DNA of 53,785 nt from Asanoa siamensis (lineage in GTDB: Bacteria > Actinomycetota > Actinomycetes > Mycobacteriales > Micromonosporaceae), in NCBI RefSeq assembly GCF_016862555.1, contig NZ_BONE01000055.1, positions 1-53,785 of the forward strand. The letters run 5' to 3'. The notes beneath the pieces were generated by a model that saw only the letters and a program-made list of their open reading frames with translations, searched no databases and was not told where the DNA came from. The translations under genes and the position numbers were made by a program. Positions 17,701-27,943 of this stretch are shown here, in pieces; within the stretch, counting starts at the first letter, position 1, and every line of letters begins with the position of its first letter.

Positions 17701-19341
17701 GTGAACGACGGCCCGTTGATCGTCCAGTCCGACAAGACCCTGTTGCTCGAGGTCGACCACCCAGACACGGTCGCCTGCCGGATGGCCATCGCGCCGTTCG
17801 CCGAGCTCGAACGCTCACCGGAACACGTACACACCTACCGGCTCACCCCGCTGGGCCTGTGGAACGCCCGGGCCGCCGGCCACGACGCCGAGGGCGTGGT
17901 GGACGCGCTGATCAAGTTCTCCCGCTACCCGGTGCCGCACTCGCTGCTGGTCGACGTCGCCGAGACGATGGACCGCTACGGCCGGCTGCGCCTGCTCAAC
18001 CACCCCACCCACGGCCTCGTGCTGCAGGCCACCGACCGGGTGGTGCTGATCGAGGTGGCCAAGAGCAAGAAGCTGGCCGGCATGCTCGGCAACAAGATCG
18101 ACGACGACACCATCGCGGTGCACCCCTCCGAGCGCGGCCGGCTCAAGCAGGCGCTGCTCAAGCTCGGCTGGCCGGCGGAAGACCTGGCCGGGTACGTCGA
18201 CGGCGAGGCGCACGAGATCGGCCTCGCCCAGGACGGCTGGCACCTGCGCTCCTACCAGGAGGAGGCCGTCCAGTCGTTCTGGGCCGGCGGCTCCGGCGTC
18301 GTCGTGCTGCCCTGCGGCGCCGGCAAGACGCTGGTCGGCGCGGCCGCGATGGCCGAGGCCAAGGCGACCACGCTGATCCTGGTCACCAACACGGTCGCGG
18401 GCCGGCAGTGGAAGCGCGAGTTGATCGCGCGGACGTCGCTGACCGAGGAGGAGATCGGCGAATACTCGGGCGAGCGCAAGGAGATCCGCCCGGTCACCAT
18501 CGCGACCTACCAGGTGCTGACCACCCGGCGCAACGGCCAGTTCGCCCACCTCGACCTGTTCGGCGCCCGCGACTGGGGGCTGGTCATCTACGACGAGGTG
18601 CACCTGCTGCCCGCGCCGATCTTCCGGTTCACCGCCGACCTGCAGGCCCGCCGCCGGCTCGGGCTGACCGCGACGCTGGTCCGCGAGGACGGCCGCGAGG
18701 GCGACGTGTTCTCGCTGATCGGCCCGAAGCGCTACGACGCGCCGTGGAAGGACATCGAGGCCCAGGGCTGGATCGCGCCGGCCGAGTGCATCGAGGTGCG
18801 GGTCACCCTCACCGACGAGGAGCGCATGGCGTACGCGACGGCGGAGACCGACGAGCGCTACCGCGCGGCGGCGACGGCGCGCACCAAGCTGCCGGTCGTG
18901 CGCGCCCTGGTCGAGAAGCACCGCGGCGAGCAGACGCTGGTGATCGGGGCCTACATCGAGCAGTTGCACCAGATCGGCGACTACCTCGACGCGCCGATCG
19001 TGCAGGGCGCCACCACCAACAAGGAGCGCGAGCGGCTGTTCGACGCGTTCCGGTCCGGCGAGATCCCGACGCTGGTCATCTCGAAGGTCGGCAACTTCTC
19101 GATCGACCTGCCCGAGGCGGCGGTGGCGATCCAGGTGTCGGGCACGTTCGGGTCACGCCAGGAGGAGGCGCAGCGGTTGGGTCGGGTGCTGCGACCGAAG
19201 TCCGACGGGCGGCAGGCGCACTTCTACACGGTGGTGTCCCGGGACACGATCGACACGGAATATGCCGCGCACCGGCAGCGATTCCTGGCCGAGCAGGGCT
19301 ACGCGTACACCATTGTGGACGCCGACGACGTGCTCGCCTAA
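17701..19341 (+). CDS. DNA repair helicase XPB-like (SF2)
   Basis: The 546-aa product has Walker A LPCGAGKT (about 203-210), the DEVH box in IYDEVHLL (298-301), motif III LTATLVRED, and SF2 C-terminal motifs including ISKVGNFSIDLPEA and QRLGRVLRPK. The N-terminal 180 residues form the XPB damage-recognition-type region. Bacterial XPB unwinds 3'-5' and is thought to work in DNA repair. GTG 17701 was chosen for its GGGGAG site; the frame upstream is not protein-like. The stop overlaps the convergent ligD polymerase gene by 4 bp. Confidence 0.93.
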   Translation: MNDGPLIVQSDKTLLLEVDHPDTVACRMAIAPFAELERSPEHVHTYRLTPLGLWNARAAGHDAEGVVDALIKFSRYPVPHSLLVDVAETMDRYGRLRLLNHPTHGLVLQATDRVVLIEVAKSKKLAGMLGNKIDDDTIAVHPSERGRLKQALLKLGWPAEDLAGYVDGEAHEIGLAQDGWHLRSYQEEAVQSFWAGGSGVVVLPCGAGKTLVGAAAMAEAKATTLILVTNTVAGRQWKRELIARTSLTEEEIGEYSGERKEIRPVTIATYQVLTTRRNGQFAHLDLFGARDWGLVIYDEVHLLPAPIFRFTADLQARRRLGLTATLVREDGREGDVFSLIGPKRYDAPWKDIEAQGWIAPAECIEVRVTLTDEERMAYATAETDERYRAAATARTKLPVVRALVEKHRGEQTLVIGAYIEQLHQIGDYLDAPIVQGATTNKERERLFDAFRSGEIPTLVISKVGNFSIDLPEAAVAIQVSGTFGSRQEEAQRLGRVLRPKSDGRQAHFYTVVSRDTIDTEYAAHRQRFLAEQGYAYTIVDADDVLA

Positions 19342-20303
19342 CGCGTGCGGCCGGCCGACGGGCGCTCGGGGACCCGGGGGCCCGTCGCCGGCGGGCTGTT
19401 GGGCACCCGTGGGCCCTTCTCCAGCAGTGGGGCCAGCAGGTCGCCGAACTCTTCGACGCGTTCGAGCACCTCGCTCGCCGTGAACTGGCGTACCGCGCCG
19501 TCCTCGATCTCGTCCCAGGTCAGCGGCGTGGAGACGGTCGGTGTCGGCTGCGCGCGCAGCGAGTAGGGCGCGACCGTGGTCTTGGCGGCGTTGTTCTGGC
19601 TCCAGTCGATGAACACCTTGCCGGGGCGCAGGTTCTTGGCCATCTTCGAGGTGATCACTTTGGGATGGGCCTTCTCCAGCTCCTCGGCGATCACCTTCGC
19701 GTAGCCGGTGACGATGTCGGCCGGCTGCGTGCCGGCGATCGGGCAGCAGAGCTGCATGCCCTTCTTGCCCGACGTCTTGGGGTAGCTGTCGATGCCGTCC
19801 TGGGCCAGCCGCTCCCGCAGCAGCGCCGCCACCTCGGCGCACTCGGCGAGGCCGGCAGGCGCACCCGGGTCGAGGTCGACGACCAGCAGGTCCGGCTTGG
19901 GCTCCTTGCTCCGCCCGATGCGCCACTGTGGAGTGTGCAGCTCCAGGCCGGCCATGTTGGCCACCCAGACCAGCGTGGCGAGGTCGTCGCAGACCACGAA
20001 GTCGATCGTCTCCCGGCCCTGACTGGAGCCGGGCGTGGGCAACCGCTTGAGCCGCACGAACTTCGGGGTGCCGGCGGGCGCATTCTTCTCGAAGAAGCTG
20101 GGCCCGTCGACGCCGTTGGGGTAGCGGATCCGGGTCAGCGCGCGGTCCCGCAGGTGCGGCAGGAGATAGGGCCCCATCTGGGTGTAGTAGTGGATCACCT
20201 CGCCCTTGGTGAACCCGGCCGCGGGAAAGAGCACCTTGTCCAGATTGGACAGCTCCACCTCCTGGCCCTCGACGTCGACCCGGATCCGGCTCTGCTTAAC
20301 CAT
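19338..20303 (-). CDS. ligD: NHEJ DNA polymerase/primase LigD domain, standalone
   Basis: The 321-aa product matches the LigD polymerase (AEP primase) domain: LSNLDKVLFP near the N-terminus, FFEKNAPAGTPKFV, the catalytic DLDPG (Asp 143 and 145), and SGKKGMQLCCPI. It fills gaps with ribonucleotides during non-homologous end joining. In Mycobacterium this is the N-terminal part of a three-domain LigD; here it is a separate gene overlapping the ligase gene by 8 bp. The last 35 residues are a Pro/Arg-rich tail. No phosphoesterase domain is seen in the locus. Confidence 0.93.
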   Translation of the reverse strand: MVKQSRIRVDVEGQEVELSNLDKVLFPAAGFTKGEVIHYYTQMGPYLLPHLRDRALTRIRYPNGVDGPSFFEKNAPAGTPKFVRLKRLPTPGSSQGRETIDFVVCDDLATLVWVANMAGLELHTPQWRIGRSKEPKPDLLVVDLDPGAPAGLAECAEVAALLRERLAQDGIDSYPKTSGKKGMQLCCPIAGTQPADIVTGYAKVIAEELEKAHPKVITSKMAKNLRPGKVFIDWSQNNAAKTTVAPYSLRAQPTPTVSTPLTWDEIEDGAVRQFTASEVLERVEEFGDLLAPLLEKGPRVPNSPPATGPRVPERPSAGRTR

Positions 20304-21240
20304 CCGTCACGTCCTCCGCCGTCAGGTCGGGGCGCAGGCGGAGGTACCGCGGGAACCGGAGGCGTCCGTCGGGTGTCCGCTGGCCATATCGCACTTCTAG
20401 CACGATGTCAGGCTTTACCCAGATTGCGCCGCGGGCATCCTCGCGCGGCACGGATTGGTCACCGGTGACGAACGGGCTGGCCTTCGTGACGCGCGGCTCG
20501 AGCACCGTGAGCAGCGCCCGCTCCGCCGCGGCGCTGATCCCGCCACCGACCCGGCCCCGGAACGCGAGGCCGCCGTCGGTCGGCGTGCCGACCAGCAGTC
20601 CGCCGATCTTACGGACCCCGGGGCGCCAGCCGCCGATCACGAACTCGGCGGTGCTCTCCAACTTGACCTTGACCCAGTCGGGGGTACGGAGCCCCGCGCG
20701 GTAGATCGACCCGGCGCGCTTGGCGACCACGCCCTCCAAGTGGTATTCCTCCGCGGCGGCCAGCGTCGCCTCGCCGTCGGTGAAGGTGGGCGGGACGGCC
20801 CAGCGGGGTGCGCCCAGCCCGAGGCCGTCGAGCGCCGCGCGGCGCTGCGTGAGCGGGAGCCCGGTGAGATCCTCGCCGTCGAGGCGGAGCAGGTCGAAGA
20901 TCATGTAGGTGATCGGGAGAGTGGCGGCCAGCCGCGCGGCGCGGGCCTTGTCGCGCACGTGCATTCGCTCGGCGAGCTGCGTGAACGACGGAATGCCCTG
21001 TTGATCGAACACGACGACCTCGCCGTCGAACAGCGCGTCGCCGGTGGCGTCGGCGAGCCCGGCGAGCTCCGGATAGGCGGCGGTGATCTCCGCGCCGGAG
21101 CGTGCCCACAACCGCCGATTCCCGTCGGAGATATCGGCGATCGCGCGTACGCCGTCCCATTTGAACTCGTAAATCCAGTCGCCACCGGCCGGCAGCTCAC
21201 CCGTGGTGGCCAGCATCGGTTTGATCGGTGCCCCCGGCAC
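20296..21240 (-). CDS. ligD: ATP-dependent DNA ligase, LigD type, standalone
   Basis: The 314-aa product has the nucleotidyltransferase motif I as EFKWDGVRA (catalytic Lys 27), motif III VFDGEVV-like (FDGEVVVF), motif IV EGVVAKR and motif V WVKVK. An OB-fold follows from about residue 205. It seals breaks in non-homologous end joining. The start is GTG 21240. It is cotranscribed with the polymerase gene (8-bp overlap) and divergent from ku. The split-gene arrangement is common in Streptomyces and Micromonosporaceae. Confidence 0.93.
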   Translation of the reverse strand: MPGAPIKPMLATTGELPAGGDWIYEFKWDGVRAIADISDGNRRLWARSGAEITAAYPELAGLADATGDALFDGEVVVFDQQGIPSFTQLAERMHVRDKARAARLAATLPITYMIFDLLRLDGEDLTGLPLTQRRAALDGLGLGAPRWAVPPTFTDGEATLAAAEEYHLEGVVAKRAGSIYRAGLRTPDWVKVKLESTAEFVIGGWRPGVRKIGGLLVGTPTDGGLAFRGRVGGGISAAAERALLTVLEPRVTKASPFVTGDQSVPREDARGAIWVKPDIVLEVRYGQRTPDGRLRFPRYLRLRPDLTAEDVTDG

Positions 21241-21354
21241 GCCCTTTACCTTAGGGGCAAGCCGCGCTGGTCAGAAGCATGGCAACGGTGCGAGCATGGT
21301 CCGTGACTGGGCTGCTATCCGGCGGCGGGGGTTCCGGAGCACGATGGGAGCGAC
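21241..21354. promoter_or_regulatory. Divergent promoter region, ligD / ku
   Basis: This 114-bp gap lies between the divergent ligase and ku start codons. GGGAGCGAC precedes the ku ATG and is a likely ribosome binding site. No clear operator is seen. The layout implies shared regulation of the end-joining genes. Confidence 0.4.
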
Positions 21355-22326
21355 ATGCGCGCAATCTGGAAGGGCGCCGTATCGTTCGGCCTAGTGTCGA
21401 TCGCGGTTCGGCTCTATTCGGCGACCGAGGAAAAGGACATCCGGTTCCACCAGGTGCACCGGGACGACGGCGGCCGGATCCGCTACAAGCGCACCTGCTC
21501 GGTCTGCGGCGAAGAGGTCACCTACGACGACATCGCCAAGGGCTACGACATCGGCGGCGGCGAGATGGTCATCCTCAGTGACGAGGACTTCGCCGACCTG
21601 CCACTCACGACGTCGCGGGCGATCGACGTGCTGGAGTTCGTGCCGGCCGACCAGGTCGACCCGATCCTCTACAACAAGGCCTATTTCATGGAGCCCGAGG
21701 GCACGGCGACCAAGCCGTATGTCCTGCTCAGGGACGCCTTGTCCGACTCCGACCGGGTGGCGATCGTCAAGGTCGCCCTGCGCCAGCGGGAGCAACTCGC
21801 GACCCTGCGGGTCCGCGACGGCGTGCTGCTGCTCAACACCATGTTGTGGCCCGACGAGATCCGCAAGGCCGACTTCGGGTTCCTGGACGAGGACATCTCG
21901 GTACGCCCGCCGGAGCTCGCGATGGCCAGCTCGCTGATCGACTCGATGGCGGGCAACTTCGTCCCGGACGCCTTCACCGACGACTACCGCGCGGCGCTCC
22001 AGGAGGTCATCGACGCGAAGGTCGAGGGCCGGGAAATCGTCGCCCCGGAGGAGGCCGAGGAGGCCCCGTCGGCGGCGGTCGACCTGATGGCGGCGCTGAA
22101 GGCCTCGGTCGAACGCGCCCGCGCGGCGCGCGGCGAGGCCCCGGCCGACGAGGAGGACGAGGGCGAGGCCCGCCCGGCCACCCCGATCACGGCGGCGAAG
22201 AAGTCGGCCACGAAGAAGGCCGAGCCGGCGGCGAAGAAGGCGACCCCGGCGAAGAAGGCGGCGGCCAAGAAGGCGGAGCCCGCGAAAAAGACGGCAGCGA
22301 AGAAGACGACCCGCAAGTCCGCCTAG
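21355..22326 (+). CDS. ku: Ku DNA end-binding protein
   Basis: The 323-aa product begins MRAIWKGAVSFGLVSIAVRL, the classic bacterial Ku opening, and keeps the Ku core to about residue 255. It has CSVCGEEV (a zinc-like Cys pair) and YYF-type LYNKAYF. The C-terminus (about 278-323) is a repetitive Lys/Ala/Pro tail, as in the Lys-rich extensions of actinobacterial Ku that help DNA binding. Ku homodimers thread onto double-strand ends and recruit LigD, encoded divergently next door. Confidence 0.95.
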   Translation: MRAIWKGAVSFGLVSIAVRLYSATEEKDIRFHQVHRDDGGRIRYKRTCSVCGEEVTYDDIAKGYDIGGGEMVILSDEDFADLPLTTSRAIDVLEFVPADQVDPILYNKAYFMEPEGTATKPYVLLRDALSDSDRVAIVKVALRQREQLATLRVRDGVLLLNTMLWPDEIRKADFGFLDEDISVRPPELAMASSLIDSMAGNFVPDAFTDDYRAALQEVIDAKVEGREIVAPEEAEEAPSAAVDLMAALKASVERARAARGEAPADEEDEGEARPATPITAAKKSATKKAEPAAKKATPAKKAAAKKAEPAKKTAAKKTTRKSA

Positions 22327-22363
22327 GCCGGCGGAGGGGCCGACGCGCGTGTAATCCGGGGAC

Positions 22364-22384
22364 CGACGCACTCGTAATGCGTCG
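22364..22384. terminator. Hairpin between convergent ku and GNAT genes
   Basis: A 7-bp perfect stem (CGACGCA/TGCGTCG) around a 7-nt loop lies 38 nt past the ku stop. It is placed to end transcription of ku and, from the other side, the toxin-antitoxin operon. The stem is short, so confidence is moderate. Confidence 0.5.
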
Positions 22385-22491
22385 ACCGCGGCCGAAGCCT
22401 GCGCGAAGCTGCGGCCTATGCGGCGAGGTAGGTCAGCAGCGGGCAAGGCAGGCTACCGTCACTTGCCGGTTGAACCGCACGCCCGAGCGAT

Positions 22492-22989
22492 TCAGCGCCG
22501 CAGGGCGAGGTGGAGGTCCTTGACCGATAGCAGCAGGTGCATCGGGTTGGTGGGGCTCGGCTCGAACGCCGCCAGGTGCAGGTAGAAGTCGCGGGCCGCG
22601 ATCGAGTCGCAGCGGAGCAGCGCCGCGCGGATGCCTGTCGGCTCCGCCGCCGCCGCGATCCTGTGCAGTGCGTCCGCTACCAGGGCTCGTCCCAGGCCCG
22701 TGCGGCGTACCGACCTGTCCACGCCGAGGCGCGTCACCATCAGCACCGGGTGGCGAAAGCGGGCCCGGTCCCGGGCCAGCCGCCGCGGCACCGACGCCGG
22801 TGCGACGCTGCCCGCCGCCAGCGCGTAGTAGCCCACCACCCGCTGCGCCCCCGGGACCACGTAGACCCGGCACCGGCCGGCCCGTTGCTGCAGCAGCGCC
22901 TGCTCGACCAGCCACCGTGACTGCCCGGCCGATCCGCAGTCGAAGCCGCCGACCGGGTGCGCCGCGGTCAGCGGCACCGCGACGCTCAC
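22492..22989 (-). CDS. GNAT acetyltransferase, TacT/AtaT-type toxin
   Basis: The 165-aa product has the GNAT core with VVGYYALAAGSV (strand 4), MVTRLGVDRSVRRTGLGRALVADAL (acetyl-CoA loop of R-x-x-G-x-G type) and YLHLAAFEPSP near the end. Its opening, FDCGSAGQSRWLVEQAL, is typical of toxins that acetylate aminoacyl-tRNA. The start GTG 22989 overlaps the stop of the upstream DUF1778 gene by 4 bp. That pairing is the normal TacA/TacT gene order and strongly supports toxin function. Confidence 0.87.
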   Translation of the reverse strand: MSVAVPLTAAHPVGGFDCGSAGQSRWLVEQALLQQRAGRCRVYVVPGAQRVVGYYALAAGSVAPASVPRRLARDRARFRHPVLMVTRLGVDRSVRRTGLGRALVADALHRIAAAAEPTGIRAALLRCDSIAARDFYLHLAAFEPSPTNPMHLLLSVKDLHLALRR

Positions 22990-23237
22990 CGGCGGTCGGG
23001 GTCGAGCAGCTCGGGCGGGCCCCAGACGGCCACCGCCGGGCGGGCGAGCGCGTCGTCGAAGACCCGCCAGCCGGCCTCGTCCAGCAGGAACAGCCGCGGG
23101 TCGGCGAGCATGGTGGCCGCGGCCTCGGTGGCTGCGGACACCACGAACGTCTCCAGCGACGTGCCGGTGGCCTCGCTCGCCGCCTCGAGCAGCGCTTTCT
23201 GCCCGGGCTCGACGCGCAGGTGCAACCGCTCGCTCAT
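22986..23237 (-). CDS. DUF1778 antitoxin (TacA-like, ribbon-helix-helix)
   Basis: The 83-aa product starts MSERLHLRVEPGQK, a ribbon-helix-helix strand, and continues with LLEAASEATGTSLETFVVSAATEAA, the DUF1778 core. The C-terminal part with FLLDEAGWRVFDDALARP is the toxin-neutralising segment in this family. ATG 23237 gives the standard start; a GTG 27 nt upstream adds an unusual lead. It overlaps the GNAT toxin gene in a GTGA junction. Such antitoxins repress their own operon when bound to the toxin. Confidence 0.87.
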   Translation of the reverse strand: MSERLHLRVEPGQKALLEAASEATGTSLETFVVSAATEAAATMLADPRLFLLDEAGWRVFDDALARPAVAVWGPPELLDPDRR

Positions 23238-23273
23238 GCGGGAAACCCTTGCACAGGAGCGCAACCCCTCACG

Positions 23274-24893
<1,620 letters not shown>

Positions 24894-24932
24894 AGCATCA
24901 ACCTAGTGGCGCAGCTCACACCCGGCCACAGG

Positions 24933-26552
24933 TCAGATCAGAGTTTCGGCGCGGGCTTCCATCTCCTCGGGCGTCGGCGTCCGCTGCTCCGGCGTCGCGG
25001 CACCGCGCAGCTCCCGGTCGGGCATCAGCACGGTGAGCACCACGGCCACGAGCGCGACGAGCCCGGCGACCAGGAACACGGTGTGCAGCGAGTCGACGAA
25101 CGACACCTGGATCGCGTTGCGCACCACGTCGGGCAGCGCGAGGATCTTCGACGGCTCGTTGATCGAGATGCTGCCCGTACCCAGGGATGACTGGACGCCC
25201 GCGGCCTGCTCCGGGCTGAGCTGGCCGACCGCACCGGGCACCCGGGCGGCCGTCTCGGTGGCCAACCGGCTGCTCAGGATCGTGCCGAGGATCGCCACGC
25301 CGAACGAGCCGCCCAGCGACCGGAAGAACGTCGCGGCGCTCGTACCCGCGCCCAGGTCCCGCAGGTCGACCGTGTTCTGCACGGCCATGACCAACGACTG
25401 CATGGAGGCACCGAGGCCGACGCCGATCACGATCATGAAGATGAACGCGACGCCGAGGGACGTGCCGACGCCGAGTTGGGTGAACAGCAGGATGCCGACG
25501 CCGAGCAGCGCCGCCCCGACCACCGGGAACCACTTGTAGCGGCCGATCCGGCTCATCGCCCGGCCGACCAGCACCGAGGTGACGATGATGCCGGCCATCA
25601 TCGGCAGCATCAGCAGGCCGCTCTCGGTCGGCGAGGAGCCCTTGACGATCTGCAGGTAGAGCGGGATGAAGATGATCGACCCGAACATCGCCAGGCCGAG
25701 GATGAAACCGGCGCCGTTGGCCAGCGCGAACGTCGGCCGGCGGAACAGGTGCAGCGGCAGGATCGGCTCGGCCGCCCGGCTTTCCTGGAGGAGGAAGAGC
25801 ACCGAGAAGACGGCGCCGACCGCGAACAGGGCGATGATCGTGCCGGAGCCCCAGGCGTACTCGGTGCCGCCCCAGCTCAGGGCGAGCAGCAGGGCGCTGA
25901 CGCCGATCACCAGCAGGATCGCGCCCAGCCAGTCGATCTTGTGCTCGCGCTTCTTGAACGGGATCAACCGCATCACCTTGTACGCGACGACGATCGCGAT
26001 GATCGCCAGCGGCACGTTGATGTAGAAGATCCAGCGCCAGTTGGTCTCGGCGAAGTAGCCGCCGGCCAGCGGACCCGCGACCGAGGCCAGGCCGAACACC
26101 GCGCCGAACAGGCCCTGGTAGCGGCCGCGCTCGCGGGGCGAGACGACGTCACCGATGATCGTGAAGGCCAGCGTCATCAGGCCGCCGGCACCCAGGCCCT
26201 GGATGGCCCGGGTGAAGATCAGCTCGGTCATGTTCTGCGACAGGCCGGCCAGGAGCGAGCCGACCAGGAAGGTGCCGATCGAGAACAGGAAGACCGGCCG
26301 GCGCCCGATCAGGTCGGAGATCTTGCCGTACAGCGGCGTCGAGGCCGTCGAGGCGAGCAGGTAACCCGTCACCACCCACGAGTAGTGGTTGATGCCACCG
26401 AGCTCACCGACGATCGTCGGCAGCGCGGTTCCCACGATCGTCTGGTCCAGGGCCGCGAGGAGCATGCCGAGCATGAGGCCCGACATGAGCAGCAGGATCT
26501 GACGATGCGTGAGCTGGGGTCGGGTGGGGGTGGTGGCGGGGGCGGTGCTCAT
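24933..26552 (-). CDS. MFS drug exporter, DHA2 family (14 TM, EmrB/QacA type)
   Basis: The 539-aa product has about 14 hydrophobic segments. It has the DHA2 motif [16 protein letters not shown] in segment 1, [11 protein letters not shown] in the first loop, and [22 protein letters not shown] at segment 5, the antiporter motif C region. These pumps use proton exchange to expel drugs. Start ATG 26552 gives the usual MSTAP lead; a longer frame to 26609 is not protein-like. An inverted repeat TTCTTC-n4-GAAGAA (26561-26576) overlaps the ribosome binding site and may be an operator. No TetR gene is adjacent. Confidence 0.92.
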   Translation of the reverse strand: MSTAPATTPTRPQLTHRQILLLMSGLMLGMLLAALDQTIVGTALPTIVGELGGINHYSWVVTGYLLASTASTPLYGKISDLIGRRPVFLFSIGTFLVGSLLAGLSQNMTELIFTRAIQGLGAGGLMTLAFTIIGDVVSPRERGRYQGLFGAVFGLASVAGPLAGGYFAETNWRWIFYINVPLAIIAIVVAYKVMRLIPFKKREHKIDWLGAILLVIGVSALLLALSWGGTEYAWGSGTIIALFAVGAVFSVLFLLQESRAAEPILPLHLFRRPTFALANGAGFILGLAMFGSIIFIPLYLQIVKGSSPTESGLLMLPMMAGIIVTSVLVGRAMSRIGRYKWFPVVGAALLGVGILLFTQLGVGTSLGVAFIFMIVIGVGLGASMQSLVMAVQNTVDLRDLGAGTSAATFFRSLGGSFGVAILGTILSSRLATETAARVPGAVGQLSPEQAAGVQSSLGTGSISINEPSKILALPDVVRNAIQVSFVDSLHTVFLVAGLVALVAVVLTVLMPDRELRGAATPEQRTPTPEEMEARAETLI

Positions 26553-26560
26553 TGCGCAAA

Positions 26561-26576
26561 TTCTTCTCCGGAAGAA
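26561..26576. promoter_or_regulatory. Inverted repeat over the DHA2 exporter ribosome binding site
   Basis: TTCTTC and GAAGAA half-sites are separated by 4 nt. On the minus strand the centre reads CCGGAG, which is likely part of the ribosome binding site. A repressor bound here would block expression of the exporter. It is short and could be chance. Confidence 0.3.
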
Positions 26577-26624
26577 CCTGCATCTGCCACGGATTGTGCA
26601 GTGAAACACCTCCCCCGATGAGCG

Positions 26625-27158
26625 CTAGCCGGCGAACCTCTCCACGATCGTCTTGTTGAAGGCGGGGATGTCGCCCGGGTTCCGGCTGGAGATCAGGTTG
26701 CCGTCGACGTGCACCTCCTCGTCGACCCAGTCGGCGCCGGCGTTGACGATGTCGGTGCGCAGGCTGGGGTACGAGGTGAGCGTGCGGCCCTGGAGCACGC
26801 CGGCCTCGACCAACGTCCACGGGCCGTGGCAGATCACGCCGATCGGCTTGCCGGCGTCGGCGAACGCCTTCACGAACGCCACCGCGTCCTCGTCCATCCG
26901 CAGCTTGTCGGGGTTCTGCACACCGCCGGGCAGCACGAGCGCGTCGTAGTCGGCCGCGTTCGCGCCGGCGACCTCACGATCCACCGCGTACGTCCGGGAC
27001 TTCTCGGTGTGGTCCATCGACTGGATCTCACCGGATTTGATCGAGATCAGCTCGGCGGTGCCGCCGGCCTTCTCCACCGCGTCGCGGGGCTCGACGTACT
27101 CGGCCTCCTCGACCCCGTCGGTGGCCAGGAACGCTATCCGCTTGCCATCGAGGCCCAT
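26625..27158 (-). CDS. DJ-1/PfpI family protein (YhbO-type)
   Basis: The 177-aa product has the nucleophile elbow VICHGPW (Cys 110) and the acidic residues EEAEY at 17-21 that pair with it. It also has LVLPGGVQNPD at about 75-84 and the C-terminal SSRNPGDIPAFN. This matches the PfpI/YhbO group, described as proteases or as repair/glyoxalase-like enzymes under stress. Start ATG 27158. It follows an hsp20 gene by 17 nt on the same strand, so the two look like a stress-response pair. Confidence 0.92.
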   Translation of the reverse strand: MGLDGKRIAFLATDGVEEAEYVEPRDAVEKAGGTAELISIKSGEIQSMDHTEKSRTYAVDREVAGANAADYDALVLPGGVQNPDKLRMDEDAVAFVKAFADAGKPIGVICHGPWTLVEAGVLQGRTLTSYPSLRTDIVNAGADWVDEEVHVDGNLISSRNPGDIPAFNKTIVERFAG

Positions 27159-27175
27159 GGTGATGGTCCTTCCTC

Positions 27176-27646
27176 TCAGCTGTGGGTGTCGGGGCTGTGC
27201 ATCTCGCGGGCGGCGTCCGGATCGGCCGGCGACGGCGGCGTGCCTTCCAGCGACCCCTGCGGCCCGAGGGTGATCGTGCGGCGACCGGCCTTGACCACCC
27301 GGGGCAGGGTGACGGTCAGCAGGCCGTGGTCCATGGTCGCGTCAACCCGGTCGGGGTCGACGTCGGCGGGCAGCACGACGCGATATTCGAAGGCCCGCCG
27401 GGCGCCCTCCTGCGGCGCGGTGCGGGCCCGCACGACGACCTCGCGCACGTCGACGTCGAGCGCCACCTCCTCCGGCGCGACACCCGGCAGGCGGGCGGTC
27501 ACGGTGAAGGCCTCGTCGGTCTGGTCGAGATCGATGTCGCCGGACGCGCCGCGGTTGCCGAACCCGGATCCCACCAGCCGACTGATCTCGGCACGCAACG
27601 ACTGCAGTTCTGCGAAGGGATCCCAACGCCGCTCGGGACTGTTCAT
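27176..27646 (-). CDS. Hsp20/alpha-crystallin small heat-shock protein
   Basis: The 156-aa product starts with a WDPFAELQSLRAEI helix typical of bacterial Hsp20. It has an alpha-crystallin domain at about 37-125 with FTVTARLPGVAPEEVALDV and ends with GLLTVTLPRV. A short acidic/proline tail follows. It holds unfolded proteins in oligomers. The ATG 27646 lies only about 38 bp from the tRNA 3'-end copy at 27684, so its promoter may overlap the inferred island boundary. Its upstream region may have been replaced when the element integrated. Confidence 0.92.
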   Translation of the reverse strand: MNSPERRWDPFAELQSLRAEISRLVGSGFGNRGASGDIDLDQTDEAFTVTARLPGVAPEEVALDVDVREVVVRARTAPQEGARRAFEYRVVLPADVDPDRVDATMDHGLLTVTLPRVVKAGRRTITLGPQGSLEGTPPSPADPDAAREMHSPDTHS

Positions 27647-27683
27647 ATAACCAGCGCTACCCGGCGCCCGGGTGGCGAAACAT

Positions 27684-27720
27684 TGGAGCCGCCTGACGGA
27701 ATCGAACCGTCGACCTACGC
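27684..27720 (-). repeat. tRNA 3'-end fragment, probable island attachment site
   Basis: Read on the minus strand the segment contains a perfect T-arm (GACGG-TTCGATT-CCGTC), the 3' acceptor strand AGGCGGC, a discriminator base and CCA. The 5' half, D-arm and a valid anticodon arm are missing: beyond GCGTAGGTC the sequence is not tRNA-like. The acceptor would pair with GCCGCCT, as in many actinobacterial tRNA-Thr genes. Such partial 3' ends are left at the distal end of elements that integrate into tRNA genes. The minus orientation places the element to the right. Confidence 0.75.
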
Positions 27721-27943
27721 TCTTCGAACGGTGGATGCTTGACCATGTCGTCGCTTTTCATTGCCCGTCGTTGAGCTGCGGAAACGCCAAGACAGGGTGA
27801 TCATCACTTGTCACCGATAGTCGGCCTTTGGCAGGGGTTTTCGGGGGGTTAAACGGGGGCGACATCTGGTCGATGGGGACCCCCGAGCCGTCAGGCCGCA
27901 GATCCGTGCTTCCAACCAGCCCACCACGGGGATGGCGTGGACT
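27721..27943. other. Island left-end non-coding stretch
   Basis: About 220 bp between the tRNA fragment and the stop of the ImmA gene. It contains no protein-like frame. It is less GC-rich than the backbone and has G-runs (TTTTCGGGGGGTT near 27838). It may hold integrase arm-binding sites, but none can be identified by eye. Confidence 0.35.

Noticed and set aside
27684-27760. Intact tRNA gene
   Set aside because: Only the T-arm, acceptor 3' strand and CCA are present; the sequence where the anticodon arm should be does not fold as one and the 5' half is missing.
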